A model generated the notes under the pieces. That model was not told where the DNA came from. It was given only the letters and a program-made list of their open reading frames with translations, and searched no databases. A DNA stretch of 48,255 nucleotides from Acidilobaceae archaeon (GTDB taxonomy: Archaea > Thermoproteota > Thermoprotei_A > Sulfolobales > Acidilobaceae), in the NCBI GenBank assembly GCA_027014125.1, contig JALWEI010000010.1, positions 1 to 48,255 on the forward strand. Reading direction: 5' to 3'. Made by a program: the position numbers and the translations under genes. Of this stretch, positions 38,723-46,381 are shown one piece after another (the stretch's first letter is position 1; each line of letters begins with the position of its first letter).

Positions 38723-39304
38723 TTATATGACTCTTATAATCACGCGGCGGAGCTCCACGTTGCCGTGTCTCACGCTTAACTGGTGGACTCCCTTCGGCAG
38801 CTCTAATGATAACCTGTAGCGTCCATCCCCTGAGACCTCAACATCGTAGACTCTACCATCCACGATCACCAGCACCTCCTCTAGGGGCTCCATGGTGGCT
38901 GGGTCTAGGGCGTATCCCAGGAGCTCCACCCTGGCTACGCCTAGATCCCTGTCGGCGGTGAGAGTATAGTCCTCCGCTGCATCCTGCCTCTTCCCGGGCT
39001 TCTTCGGCTGCGATAGGAGTAGCAGCTGCGCCTCCGCTGAGAGGGGCCGGGGCTCCTGCCAGCCCAAGGCAATCAAGCCAGCTGCAGCTATGAGAGCTAT
39101 AAGGGTACCCAGGGTTACCGGGATGCCGCCAGTTGCGACAAAGAGCACTGGACCCTGAGGAGCTAGCGTGTATGCTATGGTTGCAGCGAGGCCCAGGGCT
39201 ATCATTCTACGCAGCGAGAGGTATAGGCTGCCGAAGCCGAGGGTGGGCTCGTCCAATATCGAGAATTCCGGTATTGTGTTTATGGAAAAAAGTCGTCTAG
39301 GCAT
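38723..39304 (-). CDS. VirB3-like membrane protein fused to a beta-sandwich domain
   Basis: The N-terminal half has the VirB3-type pattern: a polar head with LDEPTLGFGSLYLSLRRM, then membrane helices (IALGLAATIAYTLAP and GTLIALIAAAGLIALGW). The C-terminal 90 residues are a beta sandwich (VARVELLGYALDPATMEPLEEVLVIVDGRVYDVEVSGDGRYRLSLELPKG) like carboxypeptidase-regulatory or transthyretin-like folds, which plain VirB3/CedA2 proteins lack. It lies between the pilin and the ATPase genes, as virB3 does in T4SS operons. Confidence 0.6.
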   Translation of the reverse strand: MPRRLFSINTIPEFSILDEPTLGFGSLYLSLRRMIALGLAATIAYTLAPQGPVLFVATGGIPVTLGTLIALIAAAGLIALGWQEPRPLSAEAQLLLLSQPKKPGKRQDAAEDYTLTADRDLGVARVELLGYALDPATMEPLEEVLVIVDGRVYDVEVSGDGRYRLSLELPKGVHQLSVRHGNVELRRVIIRVI

Positions 39305-39319
39305 ATCTATTCCCCTAAG

Positions 39320-39646
39320 CTAGGGCGTGGTGAGCCACGCCACTATATCATTCGCAAAGAACGCTAGAACTAGTGCTACAACGCCGCCGACTAGCAATCT
39401 ACCTCCTCCTTCTTGGCCTGTCGCCATCTTGAAGCCGCCCCATAGTATAGCTGCAATCCCAGCAGCCGCCACAAGCAACATAATAAATCCTAGAACCTTA
39501 CCCAGTGTACTCTCCACTGCCGGTGGGGCCTGGGGGGTCACGGTTATGTCGACCTGCGCCGCGGCTAGGGTTGCAGCTAGGGGTGCGGCTAGCTGGAGCG
39601 CCAGGACAAGAACCGCTATCCAAATACGCAAGCCCACTTCCCTCAC
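39320..39646 (-). CDS. VirB2/CedA1/TedC-like pilin
   Basis: A signal peptide (IWIAVLVLALQLAAPLAATLAAAQ) is followed by a short polar segment and two membrane helices (VLGFIMLLVAAAGIAAILWGGFKMAT and LLVGGVVALVLAFFANDIVAWL) with a glycine-rich, positively charged loop (GQEGGGR) between. This is the plan of conjugative VirB2/TrbC pilins and crenarchaeal CedA1/TedC. GTG 39637 with GGTGAGGGAA upstream may be the true start. It is the first gene of the leftward transfer operon. Confidence 0.7.
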   Translation of the reverse strand: MREVGLRIWIAVLVLALQLAAPLAATLAAAQVDITVTPQAPPAVESTLGKVLGFIMLLVAAAGIAAILWGGFKMATGQEGGGRLLVGGVVALVLAFFANDIVAWLTTP

Positions 39647-39681
39647 CTCTCTACTAGTATAGAAGGGTTGGTGGACTACCC

Positions 39682-40731
39682 TCAGGGGCAGGAATAGAGG
39701 AGGGCTAGGGCCTCCCCGGAGGAGGGGAGGCGGGCCTCAACAGTGCCCCCCAGCCATACCCCGCTTCCCGCCCCTCCGGTTAGGAGGGGCACGCTCCTCT
39801 CTGATACCGTGGTGTTTAGGGGGGCCAGCCCCCAGGGAGGCTCGATTACATACACGGGCCGGGTCCCATAAAGCACGGCGTCAGGCTCTATTGGGGTGAA
39901 CCAGTCTCCCAGGACCACGGCCTTATACCCGCTGGGGATAGACAAGTTGGCAACCACGCTGGCCTCGGCCCTCAGCCTAAACCCTCCGTCGTAATCTATA
40001 GCGGCATATAGGCCTAGAGGTGGCTGTATAATGGTCGCGTTTATGGGGAGCGGGAACCCCTTGTTCGTATTGTTGTCCCACTGCTTCTCTTCAACCAAAC
40101 TATTAGCCTGGGCCCTGAACAGCCAGGCCCAATACGAGCCATACTCGAGGTACAAGGCCTGGGCGCCGGCGGAATAGGCGCCGGGGGCCGACGCGCTAAT
40201 CCATGACGAGTTAACGTAGTAGCAGCCCCGGAGCTCCGGGACCAGCGAGAGCCCCTCAAGGATAACCGTGATATTACTGGACAACGGCTCCCCTGGCAGG
40301 TCCAGGACCCCGTCGATCGTCAGCTCGGGGTCCCACCTGAACACGCTACCCCGCTGCGTCACAACTGCTATATCCAGCCTGCCGCTGCTCCAGTCGCCTA
40401 GCCTGAACATTGTCATGATGCCGGGGCTCAACAGCAACTGGGGGGTTGCATGGTACACCACCTGCCCGCTGCTCCTGTTGACCACGACAATATGTCGTAT
40501 AACTACATCAACGTAGCCCCGGTTAAGGACCTCAGCATAAACCCCTGTGCCATTGACTATCGGGGTGATCTTGAGGTCCTCCCTTGCCCGCTCCAGCCGC
40601 TCCTCAACTAGTCTGATCCGCTCGTCGAAAGCCTGCGTTACTATGAGAGCAAACAAGATCATCGCCGCTAGGGCTATAATAGTGCCTACAACTGGCGCGA
40701 CCCCCCTACGGTAGGTACTTGGCCGCCTCAA
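39682..40731 (-). CDS. Large type IV pilin-like secreted protein (349 aa)
   Basis: The N-terminus TYRRGVAPVVGTIIALAAMILFALIVTQAF is an archaeal class III signal peptide: basic residues and RRG, then a hydrophobic helix starting VAPVVGTI, as cleaved by PibD. A long beta-rich domain with several NxS/T sites follows (residues 50-345). At 349 residues it is much bigger than common pilins and may be a tip or adhesin. TTG 40731 overlaps the previous gene by 26 bases. Confidence 0.7.
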   Translation of the reverse strand: MRRPSTYRRGVAPVVGTIIALAAMILFALIVTQAFDERIRLVEERLERAREDLKITPIVNGTGVYAEVLNRGYVDVVIRHIVVVNRSSGQVVYHATPQLLLSPGIMTMFRLGDWSSGRLDIAVVTQRGSVFRWDPELTIDGVLDLPGEPLSSNITVILEGLSLVPELRGCYYVNSSWISASAPGAYSAGAQALYLEYGSYWAWLFRAQANSLVEEKQWDNNTNKGFPLPINATIIQPPLGLYAAIDYDGGFRLRAEASVVANLSIPSGYKAVVLGDWFTPIEPDAVLYGTRPVYVIEPPWGLAPLNTTVSERSVPLLTGGAGSGVWLGGTVEARLPSSGEALALLYSCP

Positions 40732-40978
40732 GGTCCTCCATCACCACTAGATCCCCTGCACAGTAGACCCCGTAGGAGGTGTTGATGCTCACGGCGTCAA
40801 CACAACCCTTAACAACATAGTATATACTATGTGTCTGATTCAAGGCTGCAACGCGCTCAAGCACCACTGTGTCATGAGTCTTGAGAGCCTCAGCCCCCTG
40901 GAGCTGGTGAGGAAGAAAGGTTGCGAGGGCTACAGTCATTGCTATGAATACAGCCGCCACGACTACATGGCTTGGCAT
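40706..40978 (-). CDS. Small pilin-like secreted protein (90 aa)
   Basis: An N-terminal hydrophobic helix (VVVAAVFIAMTVALATFL) is followed by about 65 residues with two cysteines (VKGCVDAV, VYCAGDL). There are no basic residues just before the helix, so it is not a standard pilin; it may be a FlaG/FlaF-like minor component. It lies between two pilin genes and overlaps the downstream one by 26 bases. Confidence 0.5.
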   Translation of the reverse strand: MPSHVVVAAVFIAMTVALATFLPHQLQGAEALKTHDTVVLERVAALNQTHSIYYVVKGCVDAVSINTSYGVYCAGDLVVMEDLEAAKYLP

Positions 40979-40985
40979 CGCCAGG

Positions 40986-41468
40986 TCACACTATGAACTC
41001 TACACTCTTCTCCCTAACCTCGCCGTGGTCGATGTAGACTATTGTGAGTACGTGCCTGCCGGGCTGGAGGTTCAGGCTGCTAACGTCTATAGTATCAACG
41101 ATGCTCCCACCTGGGGCGAGCGTCGTGCCGTTCCATGGTATGCTAGCGGCTATGCTTGTGTTGTCTATCCTAACGTCTATGATCTGGGCGTTGCTGTCGC
41201 CGGCATTCCTCACCTCTATATTGAGGAGGAGCCCGTTCTGCGGGTACACCGGGTCGACTACCACGCTGAGCCTAGCACTGCTAAAGCTCTGCATGACCCC
41301 ATTGGCGTTGTTGTGGACGAATGCGACACCCACGAGTGCAACAGCTATGACTGCCACTACGGCTATGATATCACTCAGAGCCTTCCTAGATCGTAGCCTA
41401 GGCCCCACGCCTATCACCTGATTATAATAGGCGTGGGAGGGGACGCGGGAAACCTGCTTGTGTCGCAC
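40986..41468 (-). CDS. Type IV pilin (160 aa)
   Basis: RLRSRKALSDIIAVVAVIAVALVGVAFVH is a class III signal peptide with cleavage expected around KAL|SDII, followed by a single Ig-like beta domain (SARLSVVVDPVYPQNGLLLNIEVRNAG ... GRHVLTIVYIDHGEVREKSVEFIV). This is a normal archaeal pilin. GTG 41468 lies about 25 bases from a TATA box TAATAAACC (41487-41495, minus strand), so it is leaderless. It heads the pilin cluster. Confidence 0.75.
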   Translation of the reverse strand: MRHKQVSRVPSHAYYNQVIGVGPRLRSRKALSDIIAVVAVIAVALVGVAFVHNNANGVMQSFSSARLSVVVDPVYPQNGLLLNIEVRNAGDSNAQIIDVRIDNTSIAASIPWNGTTLAPGGSIVDTIDVSSLNLQPGRHVLTIVYIDHGEVREKSVEFIV

Positions 41469-41669
41469 CCTAGCCTGGATAGTAAGGTTTATTAGGGTGC
41501 AGGTGTCGATGGCCGTGGCGCATATACGCCAGGGTCGTGCGCTGCGTGCATAGACACTCTCCCCTTAATAAACCTTTCCCTGTTGGATGGAGTATACAGT
41601 AGACGGTAAGGTTTATTAACCCGAGATTCTCAACTTCAGCGGCATCCATCGACCATCGATATGCGTCGT
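41469..41669. other. Intergenic region with three AATAAACCTT boxes and a folded segment
   Basis: AAGGTTTATTA is at 41485-41495 and 41610-41620, and the inverse AATAAACCTT at 41567-41576. The first (read leftward) is the TATA box of the pilin gene. Between the first two, 41508-41555, GTGTC pairs with GACAC and TGGCG-CATATA-CGCCA makes a hairpin, so a small RNA is possible. GTGTCGATGG resembles the companion word of the dyad repeats. Confidence 0.45.
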
Positions 41670-43763
41670 CTAGAATAGGAGGGCGGCGAGCAACGGGGCA
41701 GTGGCCAGGGCCAGGAGGCTGGAGGCCACGACGCTGGCAACCCTAAGCGTGTTCCTGTACGTGTAGTCGTAGAACCTTGCAGCCATAACCCCCAGGATCA
41801 GGCTAGAGGCGACTATAACGATCCTGCTGGCCTCATACACCGGCTCCACGCCCCCGGCCTGGAGGCCTATCCCAGATACAAGGACCTGGTACCGTAATGC
41901 AAGGCTGTATAGGACCTCTACTAGGACTGCGGTGAGCCAGGGCACGGCGTAGGCTAGGAGCAGGACGAGGCGGCCAGCCTCACGGGCCCTCCTCAACACC
42001 GACATGTACTCCGATACATGCCTGTAGAGCAGCTCCACATCCCTTACACTTGCAGAGCCACTATCCAGGAGCAGTTGTGTAAGGGCGAAGACGCGGCGGA
42101 GGAGCCCCGAGACGGCCTGCCTCGACTCGAACCCGCCCCCTGCTAACAGCCTCCGCCGGGCCTCCTCTACCCTGGCACATGTTAGGTCCTCCCGGCGCCT
42201 GGCCTGAGCAACCCCCCGGTTGCACCCAAGCGCCTCCACGAGGGGCCTGCCAGACCTCATACCCTCCATAACACCCCGGAGCCACTGCTCCAAGCCACGC
42301 TCCTCCCCGGCTGCTATAGCAGCAATCCTCCTATAGTGCAGTCCATAGCCAGCGAGGCCCGCTATGATAACAATGCCCAGGCCCAGCCAGGCCTCTAAGC
42401 CGAGGCCTAGGCTTGCCAGTAGTGCTATGCTCCCAGCTAGGAGCCCCCACGCCAGTCCTCTCCTGTCATCAACCCTATGCTCCACCGCTGGCAGGCGGGA
42501 GCCCGCCAGGAGGACGAGTACGCCCAGGACCGGTATGCTATACACTAGAAGCATCACCAGACTACTGCTGGGCACGAAGAGGGCTGCCGCAAGGAGCACG
42601 AGCACACCCAGCCCAGCAACCAGGAGAACCACCTCCGCGAGTATCAGGCCCTCCCTTGAAGCCCTTTCAAGCCTCGCACTGTATTCTTCTAGAAGTGTTC
42701 TAGCCTTGTCGTACAGATACTCCTTGACTGCACCACCTGAAGCCATAACGTTTGCCAGGCCCGTGGCGAACAACCGGAGCTCCCGGCTAGGATGCCTCTC
42801 AGCATAGGCTGCTAAACCCTCTACCGGGCCTCTAGTCTCTATACTAGCGTCAAGCTCCCCCGCCTCTTTCCCTAGACCACCCATACTCCTGGCGAGCATT
42901 CTCACAGCGTGGCCTATGGGTAAGGGCCAGGACAACGCTGCAGCTAGACTTAGCCAATGCAGGTTCTCGTCAACTAGCCTCCGCCGTGTATTCACCTTAT
43001 AATATAATAATAAGGTATAGCCGGCCAGCGGTGCTGGAACAGCCAAGAGCAGGGCCAGCGCCGGCGTTGAACCCAGCAGCAGGTACGCTACCCCAGCCAG
43101 GGGCAGCATGGCGGTGCCGAGCCCTACCAGGGCCCCAGCCAGGGCCTCAGTCTCCGCCCTAGTCCTCCCGGTGGAGGCTAGGACCCCTAGCTTATGGAGC
43201 CTAAGCCGCCTAGCCATTAGACTGCCTGCCACCTGTAATGGCTTCCTGCCTGCGACTCGTAGCCGGGATAGCCTAACATACCATGGTATCGCTGCTACTA
43301 GTTTAGGCGACTCTCTGGATAAAGTGAGGCTCACCGGCGGTTCCAGTAAGGCCCCCAACAGTAGCACACCGCCTACAAGACCTGCCACGATCATGATAAT
43401 GGTCGCGGCTAGGAACAGTGGGGTAGGCGCCAGGGGCGAGGCTAGTAGGTATACCAGTGATGCTGCAGCCGAGGCCAGGTATGGTGTAGCTAGGAGGAGT
43501 GCCTCGGGGTTCGCTACGTTGATGCGCCATAGCTTAACCTTGACCGGCAGCGACCTGTATCGGAGTTCAAGCCTAGACAGAAGCCAGGATCCCATTAGGA
43601 AGTCTACCATGAGAAACCCGCCGATCATATACACTAGGCTGCCGGGCAACAGGGCCCTGGCGCTACCAGGACCTACCAGGTCGGCTACTGAACGGATACT
43701 ATAGAGGCCAACCCCGAGGAAGAACACTCCAGCTAAGAGCTCCGCGAGCCTCGAGGTCCTCAT
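41670..43763 (-). CDS. TadC/FlaJ-like pilus assembly membrane protein, duplicated
   Basis: The 697-residue protein consists of two similar halves, each with a T2SF-like cytoplasmic helical domain between membrane helices. In the first, LHWLSLAAALSWPLPIGHAVRMLARSMGGLGKE is the conserved part; in the second, LEQWLRGVMEGMRSGRPLVEALGCNRGVA. This is the platform protein that works with the GspE-like ATPase encoded just upstream to polymerise pilins. A dyad repeat (copy 8) sits in the second domain and encodes NRGVA. Archaeal FlaJ/TadC proteins are commonly double like this. Confidence 0.75.
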   Translation of the reverse strand: MRTSRLAELLAGVFFLGVGLYSIRSVADLVGPGSARALLPGSLVYMIGGFLMVDFLMGSWLLSRLELRYRSLPVKVKLWRINVANPEALLLATPYLASAAASLVYLLASPLAPTPLFLAATIIMIVAGLVGGVLLLGALLEPPVSLTLSRESPKLVAAIPWYVRLSRLRVAGRKPLQVAGSLMARRLRLHKLGVLASTGRTRAETEALAGALVGLGTAMLPLAGVAYLLLGSTPALALLLAVPAPLAGYTLLLYYKVNTRRRLVDENLHWLSLAAALSWPLPIGHAVRMLARSMGGLGKEAGELDASIETRGPVEGLAAYAERHPSRELRLFATGLANVMASGGAVKEYLYDKARTLLEEYSARLERASREGLILAEVVLLVAGLGVLVLLAAALFVPSSSLVMLLVYSIPVLGVLVLLAGSRLPAVEHRVDDRRGLAWGLLAGSIALLASLGLGLEAWLGLGIVIIAGLAGYGLHYRRIAAIAAGEERGLEQWLRGVMEGMRSGRPLVEALGCNRGVAQARRREDLTCARVEEARRRLLAGGGFESRQAVSGLLRRVFALTQLLLDSGSASVRDVELLYRHVSEYMSVLRRAREAGRLVLLLAYAVPWLTAVLVEVLYSLALRYQVLVSGIGLQAGGVEPVYEASRIVIVASSLILGVMAARFYDYTYRNTLRVASVVASSLLALATAPLLAALLF
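42208..42223 (+). repeat. Dyad repeat copy 8 (GCAACC-CCCC-GGTTGC), inside tadC-like gene
   Basis: A perfect dyad deep within the coding sequence, read on the minus strand as CNRGVA without breaking the frame. TTAGGTCCT is 15 bases away (42182-42190). Confidence 0.85.
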
Positions 43764-43807
43764 CCTAGCGCACCCTGTTTAGAAGATACACCCGGGTGGA
43801 CCACTGC

Positions 43808-43823
43808 GCAACCGGGGGGTTGC
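43808..43823 (-). repeat. Dyad repeat copy 9 (GCAACC-GGGG-GGTTGC)
   Basis: Perfect dyad in the 61-base gap between the GspE-like stop and the TadC-like start; GCTAGGACCTTGCTAGG follows and encodes the last residues of the ATPase. Confidence 0.85.
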
Positions 43824-43824
43824 G

Positions 43825-45126
43825 CTAGGACCTTGCTAGGAGCCTGCCCTGATCAATGATGATCCTATCAAGCTCATTCCGGCTTACGCCTAGACCATGC
43901 GCCAGCCTATCCCTAAGCCTGGCTGCCTTTTCAAGCCCGACAACATGGCTATCATCCTCTCTTCTCCAATAAGCTATCCTAGCCCAGCCACTATCCTCCC
44001 TGCTGTACACCTCCACGACCCTCCTCCCAAGCCCCGGGATTATGCCAGTTACAACTACAAGCCACACAAGGTCTAGCAGGTCCTCGCCTATACCTAGTAT
44101 AGAGAGGCGCCGCATTAACTCCTCTAGACCGCCAGCGTGGAACGTCGCCAGAGAGCCACTACCCAGCGCGGCGGCCTCAAAGATATACCTGACCTCCTCC
44201 CCTCTAGCTTCAGCAACAGCGACATAGTCGCTCCTCATCCTAAGCGCTGCCTTGAGGAGCTGCCTGAAGCCTATCCTAGCCCTCTCGGCCAGGGGGTCCA
44301 GGACCTGGGGCTCCCTAGGGTACAAGGCCACCCAGTTGCTATGCTTCAGCCGGAGCTCCGGGACCTCCTCCACCGTAACAATCCTCCTCTCCCCGGGGAC
44401 CCGGTCTAGTAGGGCTCCCATGAGCGTTGTCTTCCCCGAGCCCTGCGGGCCAACAATTAGTACCATACCCTTAGCCAACACGGCGATCTCCAATAGAGCT
44501 GCCAAGTCTCTCGACATCATTCTCCTGGCCACTAGGTCCTCAAGAGTCAGGGGTTCCTCCGGGAACTTCCTTATCGTTATAGTAGTGTTTTTGGAAACCC
44601 TGGCAGCCGCTAGTGCTACTGTTACACGGTGTCCTTCCGGCAGCCTAAACTCCTGGAGAGGGAACGCGGGGGATATGGATGACCCGGAGCGGTATGCTAG
44701 CCTGTAGGCTAGATCCTCAGCCTCTCCCGGCCTGAACCGTAGGTTTGTCTGGAACCAGCCCTCGTAGTCCCGGTGGACTACTTTTACCGTGGTGCCGTCG
44801 ACTGCTACCTCCTCCAGGCCTGGGTCCCGGATTAGGGGGTCTAGCTTGCCGTACCCTTGTAGGTCCCTGGTTAGGTAGTAGTCAATCGAGTGCCTGCACC
44901 TGTCGTACAGGTCGGCTAAGCCTAGGACCTCGGCTGCTATCCACCTATCCTCGGGTTTTCCGGGGTCGGCTTCGATGTGGACGGTGAAGTACTCCTTGAG
45001 GTAGGATAGTACCGGGCTGCACTCTTCGGGCATGACGGGCTCGTATATGTTGTAGTACTTGTACAGTTCCGCTTCTACTATCTGTACCTCCACAGGGCCT
45101 ACCGTGTACTGGGCTAGGACCTTCAC
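43825..45126 (-). CDS. GspE/TadA/VirB11-like secretion ATPase
   Basis: The N-terminal domain (1-190) ends with ISPAFPLQEFRLPEGHRVTVALA, typical of archaeal pilus ATPases. Walker A is GPQGSGKT (226-233), the Asp-box TVEEVPEL (251-258), then FRQLLKAALRMRSDYVAVAEARG with the conserved arginines, and LATFHAG as the His box. It drives pilus assembly or secretion with the TadC-like protein downstream. A small winged-helix gene overlaps its start by 4 bases. Length of 433 is normal for the archaeal type. Confidence 0.85.
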   Translation of the reverse strand: MKVLAQYTVGPVEVQIVEAELYKYYNIYEPVMPEECSPVLSYLKEYFTVHIEADPGKPEDRWIAAEVLGLADLYDRCRHSIDYYLTRDLQGYGKLDPLIRDPGLEEVAVDGTTVKVVHRDYEGWFQTNLRFRPGEAEDLAYRLAYRSGSSISPAFPLQEFRLPEGHRVTVALAAARVSKNTTITIRKFPEEPLTLEDLVARRMMSRDLAALLEIAVLAKGMVLIVGPQGSGKTTLMGALLDRVPGERRIVTVEEVPELRLKHSNWVALYPREPQVLDPLAERARIGFRQLLKAALRMRSDYVAVAEARGEEVRYIFEAAALGSGSLATFHAGGLEELMRRLSILGIGEDLLDLVWLVVVTGIIPGLGRRVVEVYSREDSGWARIAYWRREDDSHVVGLEKAARLRDRLAHGLGVSRNELDRIIIDQGRLLARS

Positions 45127-45410
45127 GGCTGGGCACCTGCTAGGTCCTCGGGCTCGACTGCAAGCCTGTACAGGTAGCCCTTCCTCCCCTTCCTCCTCTC
45201 CACAACACCCATCACGTGGAGCCTTGAGAGTATGGCGGCGCTACTATGCGGCCTCACATAGAGCACCCCCGCCAGGTCGCGGGCCGTGAACCACTCCCTG
45301 CCGAAGCTCCTCTTAATCAAGGACGCGAGGTGTATAGCGTCGTACTCGACCAGGACCCTCACCCTCCACACCCCCTCAACACCACTACTATACAGCCTAC
45401 GGTAGACCAT
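45123..45410 (-). CDS. Winged-helix protein (95 aa)
   Basis: GAGGTGT directly before ATG 45410 fixes the start and excludes a longer frame. The domain EYDAIHLASLIKRSFGREWFTARDLAGVLYVRPHSSAAILSRLHVMGVVERRKGRKGYLYRLA is a winged helix with recognition helix PHSSAAILSRLHVMG. It overlaps the ATPase gene by 4 bases and the upstream gene by 14, so it is co-expressed with the pilus machine and may regulate it. Confidence 0.65.
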   Translation of the reverse strand: MVYRRLYSSGVEGVWRVRVLVEYDAIHLASLIKRSFGREWFTARDLAGVLYVRPHSSAAILSRLHVMGVVERRKGRKGYLYRLAVEPEDLAGAQP

Positions 45411-45975
45411 ACACCTCCACCCCCACGGCCCAGCCTGGAGGCCTAACAGTACGGCCCCACACAAGCCGCTCCCAAGCCACCCACGGCCCATCCCGCACGA
45501 CGAGTATTGCAGGGGCCCGGGGCAGCAGGATCCTACCCTGGCTAGTCCACTTGTAGCCAGCTGGCTCGACTAGGTGTATGAGCCTGTGGAACCCTGGCAT
45601 GTGGCCTAGGGCCTCGGTGAAGCGTTGGAGGGCTGTGTACGCCGTCTGCTTTGGAACCCCCATGCCCCTGTAGATCTCCTTCCAGGATGTGCTGGAGCCT
45701 AGGGTCCTGAGGGTGTAGTATAGTAGGGCTGCTGCCTGGGCCCTCGGCTCTCCTCCCCTCCCGCCCGCACTCCTAACTATCTCCACTGCTGCGCTGTAGC
45801 TCGCCAGCTTCTCTATTAGTAGGCGAGGGGCTGGGCCGTGGTGTGTTATGTAGTAGTCTAGGGCTAGGGTCGCCGCCAGCTCCCCAGGCTTGTGGTAGTA
45901 CAGGCTCCTCGAGTATCCCCTCACCCTGGGTTTTGGTGGGGTGAAGCTTGGCACAATTATTGTCCTGATGGCCAT
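45397..45975 (-). CDS. Hypothetical protein with HTH-like segment (192 aa)
   Basis: The protein is largely helical. The segment SWKEIYRGMGVPKQTAYTALQRFTEALGHMPGF looks like a helix-turn-helix, preceded by AAALLYYTLRTLGSSTS. The C-terminal 60 residues are strands (GYKWTSQGRILLPRAPAILVVRDG). It is first in the operon with the pilus ATPase. TATA-like CATATAAC (46014-46021, minus) lies upstream. It could be a regulator or a replication protein; I cannot decide. Confidence 0.5.
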   Translation of the reverse strand: MAIRTIIVPSFTPPKPRVRGYSRSLYYHKPGELAATLALDYYITHHGPAPRLLIEKLASYSAAVEIVRSAGGRGGEPRAQAAALLYYTLRTLGSSTSWKEIYRGMGVPKQTAYTALQRFTEALGHMPGFHRLIHLVEPAGYKWTSQGRILLPRAPAILVVRDGPWVAWERLVWGRTVRPPGWAVGVEVYGLP

Positions 45976-46059
45976 GCGCCACGCCCATAACCAACCATAG
46001 ATGCTGAAGCATAGTTATATGGCTTTAACCACATAAACAAGCCAGGGGTAATATACTTT

Positions 46060-46079
46060 TGTCAACCAACCGGTTGACA
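46060..46079. promoter_or_regulatory. Palindrome TGTCAACC-AACC-GGTTGACA
   Basis: Two perfect eight-base arms around a four-base centre: the same geometry as the dyad repeats but with GTCAACC in place of GCAACC. It overlaps TATA-like words in both directions (ATATATAAG at 46079-46087, GTATATTAC leftward at 46048-46056), so it looks like an operator for the gene ending at 45397. Confidence 0.6.
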
Positions 46080-46095
46080 TATATAAGCTTTCCCC

Positions 46096-46111
46096 GCAAC
46101 CCCCCGGTTGC
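46096..46111 (+). repeat. Dyad repeat copy 10 (GCAACC-CCCC-GGTTGC)
   Basis: Perfect dyad followed by ATGTCGACGTGGCGGG, close to the 3' side of sRNA 3 and 16 bases from the related TGTCAACC palindrome. Confidence 0.85.
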
Positions 46112-46163
46112 ATGTCGACGTGGCGGGAATAGTATTAAGCCCCGGCGCCCTATAGTATGACGT

Positions 46164-46237
46164 GGGGCGGCGGGGTCAGCGCATCGAGCGTACATCACGC
46201 GTCAGACCGTGCCGCAGTCATCATCCCCCGCCGCCCC
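46164..46237 (-). ncRNA. C/D-box sRNA 3
   Basis: On the minus strand: a perfect 12-bp terminal stem (46226-46237 with 46164-46175), box C ATGATGA (46218-46224), guide CTGCGGCACGGT, D' CTGA (46202-46205), three-base spacer, C' GTGATGT (46192-46198), guide ACGCTCGATGCG and D CTGA (46176-46179). Both guides are exactly 12 bases, the classic archaeal spacing. It is the most regular of the four, and its promoter block is at 46259-46313. Confidence 0.9.
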
Positions 46238-46258
46238 CTTCTCTTAGCACTGGGTTAT

Positions 46259-46313
46259 CCAAGTGCCTGTTATGCTCCTGCATGTATTTAAACACGATGG
46301 TCTATAGATATTC
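46259..46313 (-). promoter_or_regulatory. sRNA promoter block 3 (55 nt, shared)
   Basis: Read leftward: GAATATCTATAGACCATC, TATA box GTTTAAATAC, GGAGCATA and final GCACTTGG. It aligns base for base, with no gap, to blocks 1 and 2 in spite of lying 8-10 kb away and on the other strand. Confidence 0.8.
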
Positions 46314-46340
46314 CAAGTAATCACTAGATAGGTCCTAGGC

Positions 46341-46356
46341 GCAACTGGGGGGTTGC
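46341..46356 (-). repeat. Dyad repeat copy 11 (GCAACT-GGGG-GGTTGC)
   Basis: One change in the left arm. Flanked by ATAGGTCCTAGG before and GTAGGACCTACC after. It lies 27 bases upstream of promoter block 3. Confidence 0.8.
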
Positions 46357-46381
46357 GGGTAGGACCTACCTGCACGAATTG

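Noticed and set aside
30863-46356. The repeated GCAACC dyads as a CRISPR array
   Set aside because: Copies are 16 bases, in both orientations, kilobases apart and with no regular spacers or cas genes.
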